Positions 31,590-42,146 of a stretch of 64,000 nucleotides of DNA are shown one piece after another. Each line of letters starts with the position of its first letter. Position 1 is the first letter of the stretch. The notes beneath the pieces were generated by a model, which saw only the letters and a program-made list of their open reading frames with translations, did no database searches and was not told the DNA's origin. The translations under genes were made by a program, and so were the position numbers. This stretch comes from Astrocystis sublimbata (lineage: Eukaryota; Ascomycota; Sordariomycetes; Xylariales; Xylariaceae): NCBI GenBank assembly GCA_022453515.1, contig JAJNNY010000016.1:62001-126000 (forward strand), read 5' to 3'.

Positions 31590-33835
31590 ATGAGGTCGCC
31601 CGCTTTCCCACCGCGTCGCCCGTCGCATATCCTCCGTTACCTATTGCCAGTCGCCCTTATATTCACCATCGTCTACTACCTCTCGAGCGCCCCCGCCCAG
31701 CCTTCGGTTCCCGATACTCACCTATCGCCCAGCCATGACGCTCCTGTTCCTGATAGTCCCAATGCCGCCGACAACCCTATGGTAGAGCACGCCCCGGCAC
31801 CGCACTCGCTGGAGAAGCCGTTGGGCCAGCCTCAAATGCAGGACCCCGTGGACACCAAAGAGGAAGAGGCGCACGATGCTGTTGTAGAAAAGCCGGTAGG
31901 CGGAAGCAGTGGCACGAAAGGTGGAACAAGCGACCAGCAGAGCGATTTGAAGGGCAAAGAGAAGGGCAATGGCGCTGACAAGGGCTTTGGGGAATCGGAG
32001 TACCCGGGCAGCAGCTCCGGAAAAGCTGAAGAATCGATGTCTGCAAAGTCACCACCGGAACACTTGGACTCGGACTCGGACTCGGACGCCGCTCCCGACC
32101 ACCCAATCGACGAGCTGATTAGGATGGCCGAAAAGAATTTCAAGGAGGTGCTCGCCAAAGAATCAACCACGCTCGCCGACGCTGCCAAAGCCTATCGCGA
32201 GCGACGGGGCAGGCACCCCCCTCCTGGGTTCGATCAATGGTTCGAATTCGCCCAGACCCACGACGCCATAATAGTCGAAGATTTCTTCGACCGTATCTAT
32301 CACGACCTGAACCCGTTCTGGGGCCTTGATCCCAAGATCATTCGCAAAGAAGCCTGGGATTTTGAGATGACAATCAACATTCGCAATCACAATGCAAGTG
32401 CACAGAGTGATTGGTTCTGGACTCAAATATGGCTTAAGATGTTCAAGACCATTGAGCATCTTTTACCCGACATGGACGTGGCTCTCAATGCCATGGATGA
32501 GCCTCGACTGGTCGTGCCGTGGGAAGATGTGGCGACGTATATGCAGAAGGCTGAACGCACTCGCAAATTGACACCTGTGGACGAAGTCGTCTCAACATTT
32601 AAGGATCTGCCTCCTTCCGACAAGGGCCCAAAGAAGCCGGTCACCAGGAAAAAGAACTGGGATGAGACCACGAGTAAGTCAAGATCTCAAATGCTTTACG
32701 ACTACTGATAATCAAACCCACTAATCACCCCATAGGCCCTTTCTGGTTGATTGCACGCCGTGGTTGCTCACCCGACAGTCCAGCCCGTCGATTAGGTGTA
32801 GTAAAATCCTATGATCACGCGCCGAATATATCGCCGGAGTGGGCCACGCCCCATCAGTATCAAGGCTACGTCTCGAACTTCTCCCTCTCGACCGAGTTCT
32901 GTCATCAGCCAGATCTGCAAGCTCTCGAGGGCATCTTCATTCATCCGCTATCTACACGCTCAACTAAAGTCTTGTGGCCGCTTTTCGGGGGAAGCAAACT
33001 TGCTACCAATAACGAAATCCTATTACCCGCGCCCATGTACTGGAATGAAGAGGAGAGGTTCACAGGCGGAGACGAGCACGGCCCCAAGTGGGAAGACAAA
33101 GTTGGTCCGCTCATCTGGCGCGGTGTCGCCACGGGAGGACTGAATCAAGAATCAACCTGGCGAGGTTTCCAGCGACATCGCTTTGTGTCGATGAACAATG
33201 GAACCAAGATCGCACTCGCCGAAGCTGAGGTGGAAACGCCTGCCAATTTTGAACTACCCGCGAGTACGTATGAAATCATGGCGAGCAAGGAGAAACGCCT
33301 TGGGGAGTGGGTGTCTCAATGGGCCGACGTCGGCTTCACCGATCTAATGTGCGACCCGGAGTACGAGCCGAAGCCAGAGGATGGCGCATGCCCATACACT
33401 GACGAGCATTTCGAACTCATCGATGGCATCGACCTTGCGGAGCAGTTCACCTACAAGTACCTGCCAGATGTTGATGGCAACTCCTTTTCCGGCCGATACC
33501 TGGGCTTCCTCCGAAGCACCGGAGTGCCCATCAAGAGCACCATGTGGCACGAATGGCATGACAGTCGACTAATTGCCTGGAAACATTTTGTGCCCATGGA
33601 TAACCGGTTCAGCGACTATTACGGAATCATGGAGTACTTCCTAGGATACGGCAAAGTTAAACCGGGTCATGATGCCGCCGCCAAGAAGATCGCTATGGAC
33701 AGCAAGGTGTGGGCCGAGAGCGTGCTCCGGAAGGAGGACATGCAGATCTACGTCCTTCGACTTCTGCTAGAATACGCCCGCCTCTCTGATGACGACAGGG
33801 AAAAATTGGGATGGGTTGATGATATAAAATTATGA
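31590..33835 (+). CDS. GT90 (CAP10) glycosyltransferase, beta-1,2-xylosyltransferase-like
   Basis: Type II Golgi membrane protein. Two exons (31590-32673, 32736-33835) give 727 residues. A short basic cytoplasmic tail (MRSPAFPPRRPSHILR) is followed by a signal-anchor helix (about 17-32), then a low-complexity stem of roughly 150 residues rich in Pro, Glu, Asp and Ser, with an Asp-Ser run. The catalytic CAP10/GT90 region is mostly in exon 2: VGPLIWRGVATGGLNQES, WRGFQRHRFVSM, EQFTYKYLPDVDGNSFSGRY, GFLRSTGVPIKSTMWHEWHD and KHFVPMDNRFSDYYGIMEYF. The family includes Cryptococcus Cxt1, which adds xylose to glycans, and the capsule protein Cap10. The donor sugar is inferred from family only. Confidence 0.93.
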
Positions 33836-35257
33836 GGAGACGACACAAGCATTTCGGGGAAGGACAGACAGTCCCCGTACCATACCACGGCGGAGTTTCG
33901 AGACGAGCCGCACCTCTGTATAGGACGGCGGGCGCATGGGAAGATGTGTATCACATGGAACGGCGTTCTCGGCGTATTAAACCAGCACGGACATTGGCGT
34001 GACAGGAAGGGAAGCTACATACATATATCCTAAGGGCATGAATTTTTTGATTATAGGCTTGATGGGGCTGAGGCAGATGCGCGGGTACATGGCATAAATG
34101 GCGCATGTGTCTTGCTTACACATCCTCGTGGTATCGTCTGGTTTCTCGAACAGCGATCAGGCCTATGTGCTATCAGGTCAAAGTGTATTATATGCTATCA
34201 TCAATATCGCCCAGCGCATAGTTAGTTGCAGCTTTGTCACCAAAACTTGCATCAGCTGCACCAGCCCAGGTGCCCAGGTGCTACAATCAAACAGCATACC
34301 TAAGTACATAGTATAACCTTTCAACACTTCGAAGGTTTCAGCTGAACGAACTCGGGCAAGTGATTCCCAAAGGATGTCTACGATAGCGTGGCTATGACGT
34401 CACAGGTCGAGCACCTCAGGGCGTCATTGGTGTCACCGACATCTGTGTGAGATGACGAGATCTAATGGGACCGATTCAGATCCCTGTGTAGAGATTACCA
34501 AGTTGCGAACAGCTGCAGTCTCGGCAGTTATGATGGTTCCGGTCTCAGTTGTCGACGCCTCAACCTCAGCGAACGATTGGACAATTCTGTATGCCAATAC
34601 CTCATGCATCGGGGAGCTACCTAAACCACGCAAGCAACAAAGTAAAGCAGTTGTCCGTGAGAATGGCATTGTGGAGACCTACCCCGCCAGTAGTTACCAT
34701 GTGCTTGATATGTTGCGCAGAAAAACGTCCCGAGTGCCAAGTGACCTTGCGGGCAAGAACTTTGAAGCTTGTAGGTAGATTAACTGCTGTGGTTAAGCTT
34801 TTTTCGGTTTGCCCGGCTCTGGCGGCACGGCCAATCGGCACGGCTAGACAGCCAGGCTCGCCAGGGGTGGGCATGGCTCGGCATGGGTATGGGCATGGAC
34901 TGGGACTGGCTGGCCTGGAGCCCGGACCGACGTCATAACAGATGTCATACTAGGCCGTCTCGAGCGATTGCGTAAGGTATGTCTCAGTCCAATGCGAAGC
35001 AAGCAAGAGATACCTAGGACCTACCTAGGCAGGCGAGGGGCAGGTGCTACGAGTACGCAATCAAGATTCACCTATCAACCGGCGGGCGTGCTACCTCCTA
35101 TGGTTTTTCTCTATTGGTATAAAGAGGCACCGAACTCCCAGACTTCTACACATCAACCATCACTCATCCCACCTACAACACATACTCGCCCCCTTGAATC
35201 CCAAGCAAACTTCACTCCCACAACCAAATACATAAACAACCCAACCCCAATATCAAA
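33836..35257. other. intergenic, 1.4 kb
   Basis: This is the 3' region of the GT90 gene and the promoter of the small 77-residue protein gene. A TATA box lies near its end. A TACCTAGG-ACCTACCTAGG group occurs at 35.01 kb. Open frames at 34.4-34.9 kb overlap on both strands and show no family resemblance. Confidence 0.5.
35118..35124 (+). promoter_or_regulatory. TATA box of the small-protein gene
   Basis: TATAAAG lies 134 bp before the ATG at 35258. The leader between them is rich in CA and CT dinucleotides and ends TATCAAAATGG, a strong fungal initiation context. This pattern is typical of highly or inducibly expressed fungal genes. Confidence 0.6.
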
Positions 35258-35570
35258 ATGGACGCTCTCAAGAAGGTTGTTGGTGGAAACCACGGCTCCA
35301 GCAGCGCCGGTGCTGCCCCCGCCGGTGGTGCTCAGAAGGACGATTTTGGTGACAAGGGTGAGTCTCGAATCTGCGCCCACCACGCACATGCACGGAATAT
35401 TTGCATCGTCAACTAACAGAAAACCTCTCTTCACAGGCGCCGCCTACGTCAACAAGAACTACCTCGGCGGTAAGCTGAGCCACGACCAGATGGAGAAGGG
35501 CACCGACGGTATCCGCGGTCAATTCGAGAAGGCGACCGGCAAGCACGTTCCTTCCAAGATCTCCAACTAG
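35258..35570 (+). CDS. small conserved fungal protein, 77 residues, unknown function
   Basis: Two exons (35258-35357 and 35437-35570) with a 79-nt GT-AG intron. Exon 1 encodes MDALKKVVGGNHGSSSAGAA and a Gly/Ala-rich linker ending QKDDFGDK; exon 2 encodes AAYVNKNYLGGKLSHDQMEK, then GTDGIRGQFEKATGKHVPSKISN at the C-terminus (shown here only as landmarks GIRGQFEKATG and SKISN). The protein is small, hydrophilic, without Cys, signal peptide or membrane segment. It resembles a family of short Pezizomycotina proteins with a similar start (MDxxK, then a Gly-rich stretch) and an FEKATG..SKISN end; no function is established that I know of. TATA box, pyrimidine/CA-rich leader and codon choice suggest strong expression. 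Confidence 0.8.
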
Positions 35571-36119
35571 ACCATGTCAAGTTGGAACGCTAGAGGGGAT
35601 AGCGAGAGGGGGATATATTATACCCAACAACAACAACAGCAATGCATGATATGAGACACGACTAGGAACTTGTCATGGGCCATTATGTTTGACAGGAAGG
35701 AGGCGAAGACAGCAAAGCTGCATGAGTCCAGCTTGTCTAGGCCGCATAATAATAATTCGAAATCCAGGGAACTGGATTGTAGTATTAGTTCAGTCATGGA
35801 ATAATACACAAATGCCAAACAAACAAACCCGATCAAGCTTCAGTTGAATAACGCCTTGATCCAGTACCAGCTCAGCTCTTGAGAAATGTGACGCAGCAAT
35901 AATCCATAAGCCATAAACACATGCCCCCAACGCCAGCTTATGCTATCCTTCGCCTGACTTGATAGATGGACCATTCCCAGCACGCCACATGCTGGGATAC
36001 CATCGTACTTGACGAAAATGTACTTCTTATTAAAACAATGCTCGCTGCCATCAAAAGGAAGCAGGTTCAAGAGGCAACATCAGCGAAAAGCTGCCTTTCC
36101 GATTAGAAAAGAAAACTCG
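35571..36119. other. convergent 3' intergenic region
   Basis: This lies between the stop of the small plus-strand protein gene and the stop of the minus-strand membrane-protein gene. It contains a short CAA run (35.63 kb) and AT-rich poly(A)-site-like sequence. No gene seen. Confidence 0.5.
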
Positions 36120-36914
36120 CTACGTATCGTCATAAAAGACCTGGACCGCCATGACGATGATCCAGAGCAGGAAAACGTTGCCTACGAGGCCAAAAGCGAA
36201 GACGGACTGCCATTGCTGACCTGCACACCAAGAGGCCCATCACCGTTAGCATCAAAGCGACAACTCGTGACGGCGGAGCTCGAAAAGCTAGCCAGTTGGC
36301 TCTGGGATTGGTGTCCACTTACATATCGACTTCTGCTCCAGCCAAGCGAGCGTCTCCTGGTTATTGCCTTGCCGCGGGCTGTTCCAGACCAGTTTCGCGC
36401 AGTTCGCGCTCACGGTCCCGGCCGGCCCCCAGAGCTCCATGCTGACGACGATCAGGCCGACGAGCCAGAGCACGAAGAGCACGAAGGCGCCGATGATGAC
36501 GATGGATGGGAGAAGACGCCGCTGGGCTATCAGCCAGAGCAGGAGGAAGATGAAGACCACGGTCAGGGCGGAGACGGTGATGTAGTAGGAGAAGTACCTG
36601 TGTTTGCGCTCGTCAGCCGCTGATTTCTATCCAGCCCCCCCTTCATCTTCTTGTCTTTTGACGATGGCTGATGGACGTTTTGAAAAAAAAAAAAAAAAAA
36701 AAAGAAGAGAATCTGTCTTTCTTGCTTACCAGGGCACGTAGAGGTCCAGTTGCTGCTGGATGCCGATGAAGGAGCCGAAGACGCCAATGATGAGCAGCGA
36801 GGCGGCGAGCATGACGATCATCCATATGTTGAGCTGTATCGCGGGCCAGTGGTACCGATGCACGCGCGCGATCCGCCGCGAGTAGACGTACGAGCCCGAC
36901 CCCCTGGACACCAT
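36120..36914 (-). CDS. four-helix membrane protein, MARVEL-like
   Basis: Three exons (36914-36730, 36597-36323, 36220-36120) join to 186 residues. Basic N-terminus (RRIARVHRYHWPAIQLNIW), then four hydrophobic segments: WMIVMLAASLLIIGVFGSFI, YITVSALTVVFIFLLLWLIA, IVIIGAFVLFVLWLVGLIVV, and in the last exon VFAFGLVGNVFLLWIIVMAV. A lumenal or external loop between helices 3 and 4 holds two cysteines (SANCAKLVW and KSICQQWQ), placed to form a disulfide. The layout fits the MARVEL-like family of fungal membrane proteins, which sit at plasma-membrane or vesicle contact sites. The first intron carries a 22-nt A tract on the plus strand (T on the coding strand). The function is not deducible. Confidence 0.82.
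36683..36704. repeat. 22-nt A homopolymer inside an intron
   Basis: A mononucleotide run within the first intron of the MARVEL-like gene; on the coding strand it is a T tract about 25 nt after the donor. Prone to length change and to sequencing error. Confidence 0.9.
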
Positions 36915-38074
36915 TGTGACGATTGTTCCTTTGTTGTTGCGACCTCCTCTCGTGGTCTGGATCCCCGAATGCTGTGTCGTGTTATGTCACGCCTCTCTGA
37001 TCGACCGCTGGTAATTGTGTTCTTGTTGGCGCAAAGCGACAGCACCGAAATCTGGATTTCTGTTTGCCGCCAGGAAGCTCGTTCGCCAAATGCGCACTCG
37101 ACGCCGCTACCATAAACACAAAAGCCTCAACGGTCGCGGTATTTATTATTCCCTCTATGCTGGCTGTTTCGTCGTGGTTCGCGGTCGCGGGGAGTGAGGA
37201 GCGTTCCGGATCGATTCGGAGAGACGGATCGGTGTCGACGCTTGGGAGGCGTAATGGTTGGCGGCTTCGCTGAGGGAGCCTGACGTCGATGAACGAGGGG
37301 CGACGACGAGAGTGATGAGGGCGCGCGCGCCCAATGTTGCCAACACAGCGATGCACTCGGCCAATCGGGTTGGGACGGGCGGAGAATTGCACAAACCCTG
37401 CTCCTGTTGCCGATCGGCGTTGCGAGCGCGCGTATTATCTTATCAGAACACTGTGTCTGCTCGTCTGGGACGGGATCTGGGAAGATCTCGGATCTGCTGA
37501 GCTCGGAGGGGGGTGGCAGATCATCGCGATGGCAACGGGGGTCGCATATCGTACGCATAACATAGTACTCAGGACCTTGTCTCCACTGGCGAGCTGGGGT
37601 GCTCTATTTAGTATGTGCGCAAGTCGGGTTGGAGGCATTAGAGTGAGTGTCAGTGCACCAGGCATGCAGGGGTGAAGCCGGCCCGCAGTGCGAAATTCAA
37701 ACCCCTAGTAATTGTTTCTCAACCATTACTAGATAGGTACTGTACGTACTTAAAGCTTCCAGACAAAACAGAGGACTATCTATACCAATCTTCTCGAAGG
37801 TTATATATGTCCGTACCATCATCGTCCGTGGCTGGGTGAGAGTAGCCCCAGATTTATACCGAATTCGAGGCTCCTAATGCGGAACGTCCCAAACATTTTG
37901 GGGGAAGCTTCTGTGCTCCCCATGTTCAAACGTTCCACTGCAATATTTGAGGACTCCCGGATTTGCAGCGTTCCCTAGAATTACGCCAAAACTTACCTGG
38001 CAGCTAACGTAAGGATTTTTTTCATGACCAAATTTCCTCAAGAGTTTGCAAACAGCGCGCGACGGCAATCATAT
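36915..38074. other. intergenic, 1.2 kb
   Basis: This is the promoter side of the MARVEL-like gene and 3' side of arginase. The 37.1-37.5 kb part is GC-rich with open frames on several strands that show no domain resemblance (probably leader and promoter DNA). Nothing else supported. Confidence 0.5.
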
Positions 38075-39207
38075 TTATAGCAGCGACTCTCCAAGCGCAC
38101 ACCGAACGAGCGAGCATCCGGCCCTGATCGTTTCGGCCGCCTCTGCCTCGCGATCCGCCGCGAGACTCGGGTTCACCTCGACCAGATCCACCGCCACTAG
38201 GTTGCCCGTCAGATGTACGCTCTCGCAGATGAAGTCACCCTCGCGCAGCGTCAGACCGCCTCTAACCGGCGTTCCCGTGCTGGGCGCCCACATTGGATCT
38301 AACGCGTCGACGTCGAACGATAGATGAATGGGAGTGTCGTTGCCTATATGAGCCAGCGCCATCTCGACGACTCGTCCGATTCCGTGGCTACACAGCTTTC
38401 CTATTAGCGTTTCCTACTCGTCCAAGGTATGGGTTTGGCAGCAGGAGAAGTTCGCAGCGGGAAACGTACCGATCAATGTCAAACATGCTGAACGCCTTGA
38501 TGCCGTTGTCGCGCAGGATCTTCTTCTCGCCAGCATCGACATCCCGTAGCCCGATGTAGACCAGTTTGCTGACGTTCAGTAAATGCTCCGACTTGATCCA
38601 GCCGAAGAATTCGGGCCTCTCTTCCTTGGCCAAGCCCGTGACGAAGGCCACGGGCATGCCGTGGATGTTGCCCGAGTCGCTCGTCTCGGGGGTGTTGATA
38701 TCGGCGTGCGCGTCGACCCAGATGACGGCGATCTCGCGCCCCAGGCGTTCCCGGATAGCCTTGGCTGAGCCGGCGATGGTGCCGATGGCGATGGAGTGGT
38801 CGCCGCCCAGGGTGAGAACCATGCGCCCCTCCTTGGCATGTGAATAGACCTGCTCGCTAAGACGCTGGGTGACGGCGCTCACGGTGCCGGGGTTCTTCAT
38901 GTTCCGGAAGGGCGGGTCATCCTTGGGCACCAGGTCGTCGTAGGCATTGACCGTGTCGTCGCCGTGGAGCTTGTAGTTGAGCTCGTCCCGTAGTTGGGTG
39001 AGGAGACCAGATTCTATGAGAGCCGAGGGGGCGGCATCAACACCAGACTTGCCCTGCGCAACAGGTCGATCGCCCGTCAGTATGTGATACGAAGAGAAAT
39101 CCATTGTTAGTTCATGTCCGTACCTGACCACCGGAGAAGCCGACGGCTACCACGCCGATGTCCTCCGGCTGGGAGAGGAACTTGGATTTGACCATGGAGG
39201 TGTTCAT
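38075..39207 (-). CDS. car1: arginase
   Basis: Hydrolyses L-arginine to ornithine and urea, the first step of arginine use as a nitrogen source. Three exons (39207-39124, 39053-38470, 38387-38075) give 326 residues, the usual length. The N-terminus IGVVAVGFSGGQGKSGVDAA matches the family across the first intron. The two-manganese centre is complete: His114 in GGDHSIAIGT, Asp142, His144 and Asp146 in DAHADINTP, and Asp248 and Asp250 in SFDVDALDP. Substrate-loop residues SDSGNIHGMP are also present. The last intron follows FDID, with RHGIGR spanning the joint. A 43-bp tandem array carrying TGATAA cores lies about 1.2 kb upstream, which would fit nitrogen regulation. Confidence 0.97.
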
Positions 39208-39316
39208 GGTCAATTTCGGTGTTGGAGGTGTCACGTAGGTACGGTGTAAGCAAGAGAAGGCTTGTTTGAGCTGATATGGGAGTCTGGGATGGAAGAGACA
39301 GGGCAGAGCGAGGTCA

Positions 39317-39344
39317 AGGTGCTCAGGTCGAGGTGCTCAGGTCG
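39317..39344. repeat. 14-bp tandem duplication upstream of arginase
   Basis: AGGTGCTCAGGTCG occurs twice in a row about 110-137 bp upstream of the arginase start. It may be part of the arginase promoter or leader; no known factor site recognised. Confidence 0.85.
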
Positions 39345-40420
39345 AGGGAGGAGGGGTCTGGAAGAACCAAAACTTCAGGGTTGCCTGCGTAGGCTCAACG
39401 TATTTAAATACACTTTTCGCGGGGTTCCCTCAGTTAAGTGGGTGGGCAGGTAGTGAAGTAGAGATGGAGATAGGTACAGTACCCTTAGCTAACAAGGACT
39501 AACATTAAGCAGCAGCAACAACGAGCGACTGACGTCTTGTCTGTCGCCTTGAGTGCTTGTACTATGTTAAGACCACTTACTTATCTGAGGTTAGTCTAAT
39601 CTGATTATGCAGATCCGGGATCACCCACCCATCCTTGGCCTGCAGCTGGCGTCTGGTCTTATTGTTCATGTTCAATTCACTTTGTTTACTTCATCGCTTG
39701 CTACCAACATACTTACCTAGTAGTCAGTCTACTACTGTACTAGTCTGCGGCTAGTTTTCCTGTCACTGCTGGAGCTGGGCATTCAGTATTGTTTTCGGGG
39801 ATATGTTGTGCATGAAGAATCGAGTACTAGGTATTAACCAAGTCCCCCCAAATCATTGCCTTATCTCCTCGACTACTACCTTGGTAAGTACTTCTTATTA
39901 GGTACTCTTGTCACCACCTTCCCTTTCCCAAGGAAAGAACCGCCCGAGTTGCCGGCGCGTTCGGCTCAAGACGGCATGGCGCGGTACCTAACGCCCTACC
40001 ATGCATGTGCATGTGAGTCTGGATGGCCATGTCGCATGTCGACCTCGGTGGGGCGGGCTTCCGGTTAGGCGCCGAGTGCGCTGAGAAGACTTGCCAAAAC
40101 CAGACTCGCCGGGCCCTGTAATTCGCTTGTTTTCAGCAGCTCAATTTAGCCTTTTCCCTTTCTGCTTTACTGTCCGCCAGCGCAAGCCCATCTGGTCTGT
40201 AAGTGCCGAAAACACCACGTTTTACCCATTTGCACTCAAGCTCTGCTTCGTGGAGAGCTGCATACATACGTGCAACCACACTCACTCGCTCGTCCTTCCC
40301 CGGCTTCTCGCTCCCTGGTCTGCTTATCTGACACTGCCGCATCTGTCGCCGATGTCGCGGTCATGTGTCGCCAGTATTGCCGAGGGTGGGGGGGGCGTGA
40401 AAGAGGCCGTGTTGACCCGA

Positions 40421-40577
40421 GCGCTTTACCTCTAAGTGATATATCTCCTCGCAGCGCAGCAGCGCTTTCCCCCTAAGTGATAAACGTCCTTTCAGCGCTC
40501 TCCAACGCTTTCCCCCTAAGTGATAAACGTCCTTTCAACCCTCTCCAACGCTTTCCCCCTAAGTGATAAGCGTCCGC
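40421..40577. repeat. 43-bp tandem array with a TGATA core in each unit
   Basis: Units start CGCTTTCCCCCTAAGTGATA at 40462, 40505 and 40548, spaced exactly 43 bp. A diverged first unit starts at 40421 and a truncated last unit ends near 40577, so about 3.7 copies. The units carry TGATAT (40434-40441 region), TGATAA (40477-40482), TGATAA (40520-40525) and TGATAAG (40563-40569), matching or nearly matching the HGATAR site of fungal nitrogen GATA factors. The nearest gene 5' end is that of arginase, 1.2 kb away. Confidence 0.85.
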
Positions 40578-42146
40578 CAACACCAATTTCACCAGCATAA
40601 TCGTTACGTAGCACGCAGCACCCAGATACGAATTCCTTGGAAAATCACGCTTTCAATCCGAGACGAGCCGTCATCTGACGAAGAAACTCTGACCGTCTTT
40701 TCCCCTCCTCATTTGTCCGACCGCACATCGCTCCTGACTTGGCATGGAAAAGAAAAGAAGAGGAAGAAGAATAGGAAGAAAATGCCTCCTCTTTTTTTAG
40801 GTGCGCTCCGTTATAGCACCTTGTTGTTGACGGTACCGTTTTAGCCGAGTCACAGGCATCACCCACAAGTCCGATTGCCACGCCGGGCCTACGCTGTGCT
40901 CGTGCTCGTGCTCGGTCGGCGGGTTCCCATGAATCACGCCGCCATCTCGGCAATGTGCATCTGCTTCCGTTGCGGGTTGCATAGTGCTTACCTAATGATA
41001 GGCCAATGATTCTCCCCAGACACGCATAGTCGGCATAGACGGGCTCGACGGGTAACATCGAATGAGAGCAATGTGATAATACAATTAGTCTGCCCCAGGC
41101 TTATTGCAGGGTCATTGCTACTCTGAAGTTGCGCAAGTTCCGTGACTTCATCCCTCCAACTTCTCAGCCTCCACGGCCAGGCCCAGGCCGATCCGACGTC
41201 TTCGCAACCAACGCAGCTAGGTAGGTAGCACTCCACTGCCTCCGCGCGTTAGTGGCGAATCGCTCCAGATACGCCCGGCGGCATCCTGGCTCTTTCGGAC
41301 TCCGGTAAGCATTCTGCCTTCATCCTCACCATTTGGTCTAGGTCTTCCTCGCACCGCCCTGGCGATAGGCCTACCATTGCGCGCGCAGTCGTTTTGTTCT
41401 AGAGCTCTTGCGGCGAAAGCTTCCAAAGCCGCAGTTGTCAAGTGCGGAGATGCAACTCGAGGTTAGAGCCTCTATCAGCCAGTCAGTGCTGGACTCAGAA
41501 CAATCACTTCCGCTGTCACCAAAGATAAGGTCAGCTCTTGAACTGGGTAACTTGAGGCATCAGTATACACCTTTGCGCTAGGTGTTGCAATCTGGCCCTT
41601 GCTGTAGGTCTCGGCGATGTTGAATAAACCTGACCTCAACGGTAGGCCGCCAGTCGATGTGGCCTACCTGAGATTACGTGGCTAAGTTTATTAGTCGGTC
41701 TTCTGTCTTGGGGCAGACTCATTTGAGAAAGTATACCATAGAGCCAAATCTACAACACACGAAGAACATGAGAAGTAACAAGAGTATTGATGAAAAGGAC
41801 AATAGTCATTCTTCATGTGAGCTTGGCAACGTGTCTCGCATATGTAAATCTTCTTACCTGGACCAAGACAAGTACTTCACATGACATGGCATAAAATTGT
41901 CATATTTACTCCATATCGGAAGCAAACATATATTTAACATCACAGCGTATCTTGCGAGATTGATTTGCTATTATACAACTATATCACTGGCGCAAAAGGA
42001 CACGCGATTTTACATTTAAAGTTATTGACAAACATCTACTCTTAGCAGTTTCATCTGATATTGTTTAAGCTAGACTTAATCCTACAATTTGCACTTACCA
42101 CTTATCTACTCACCCACCTACAGCTCAAGAGTTTCCTGTTTCTCAT

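Larger units (their letters stand above)
39208..42146. other. intergenic, 2.9 kb, with regulatory-looking repeats
   Basis: This is the upstream region of arginase and 3' region of the HMG-box gene. Holds a 14-bp duplication at 39.3 kb (arginase leader) and the 43-bp tandem array at 40.4 kb. The segment 41.7-42.1 kb looks AT-rich. No supported gene was found in 2.9 kb, so a poorly conserved or non-coding transcript cannot be excluded. Confidence 0.5.

Noticed and set aside
36960..37560. Several overlapping GC-rich open frames between the MARVEL-like gene and arginase.
   Set aside because: They overlap on both strands, lack domains and splice-consistent extension, and lie where promoter and leader DNA is expected.
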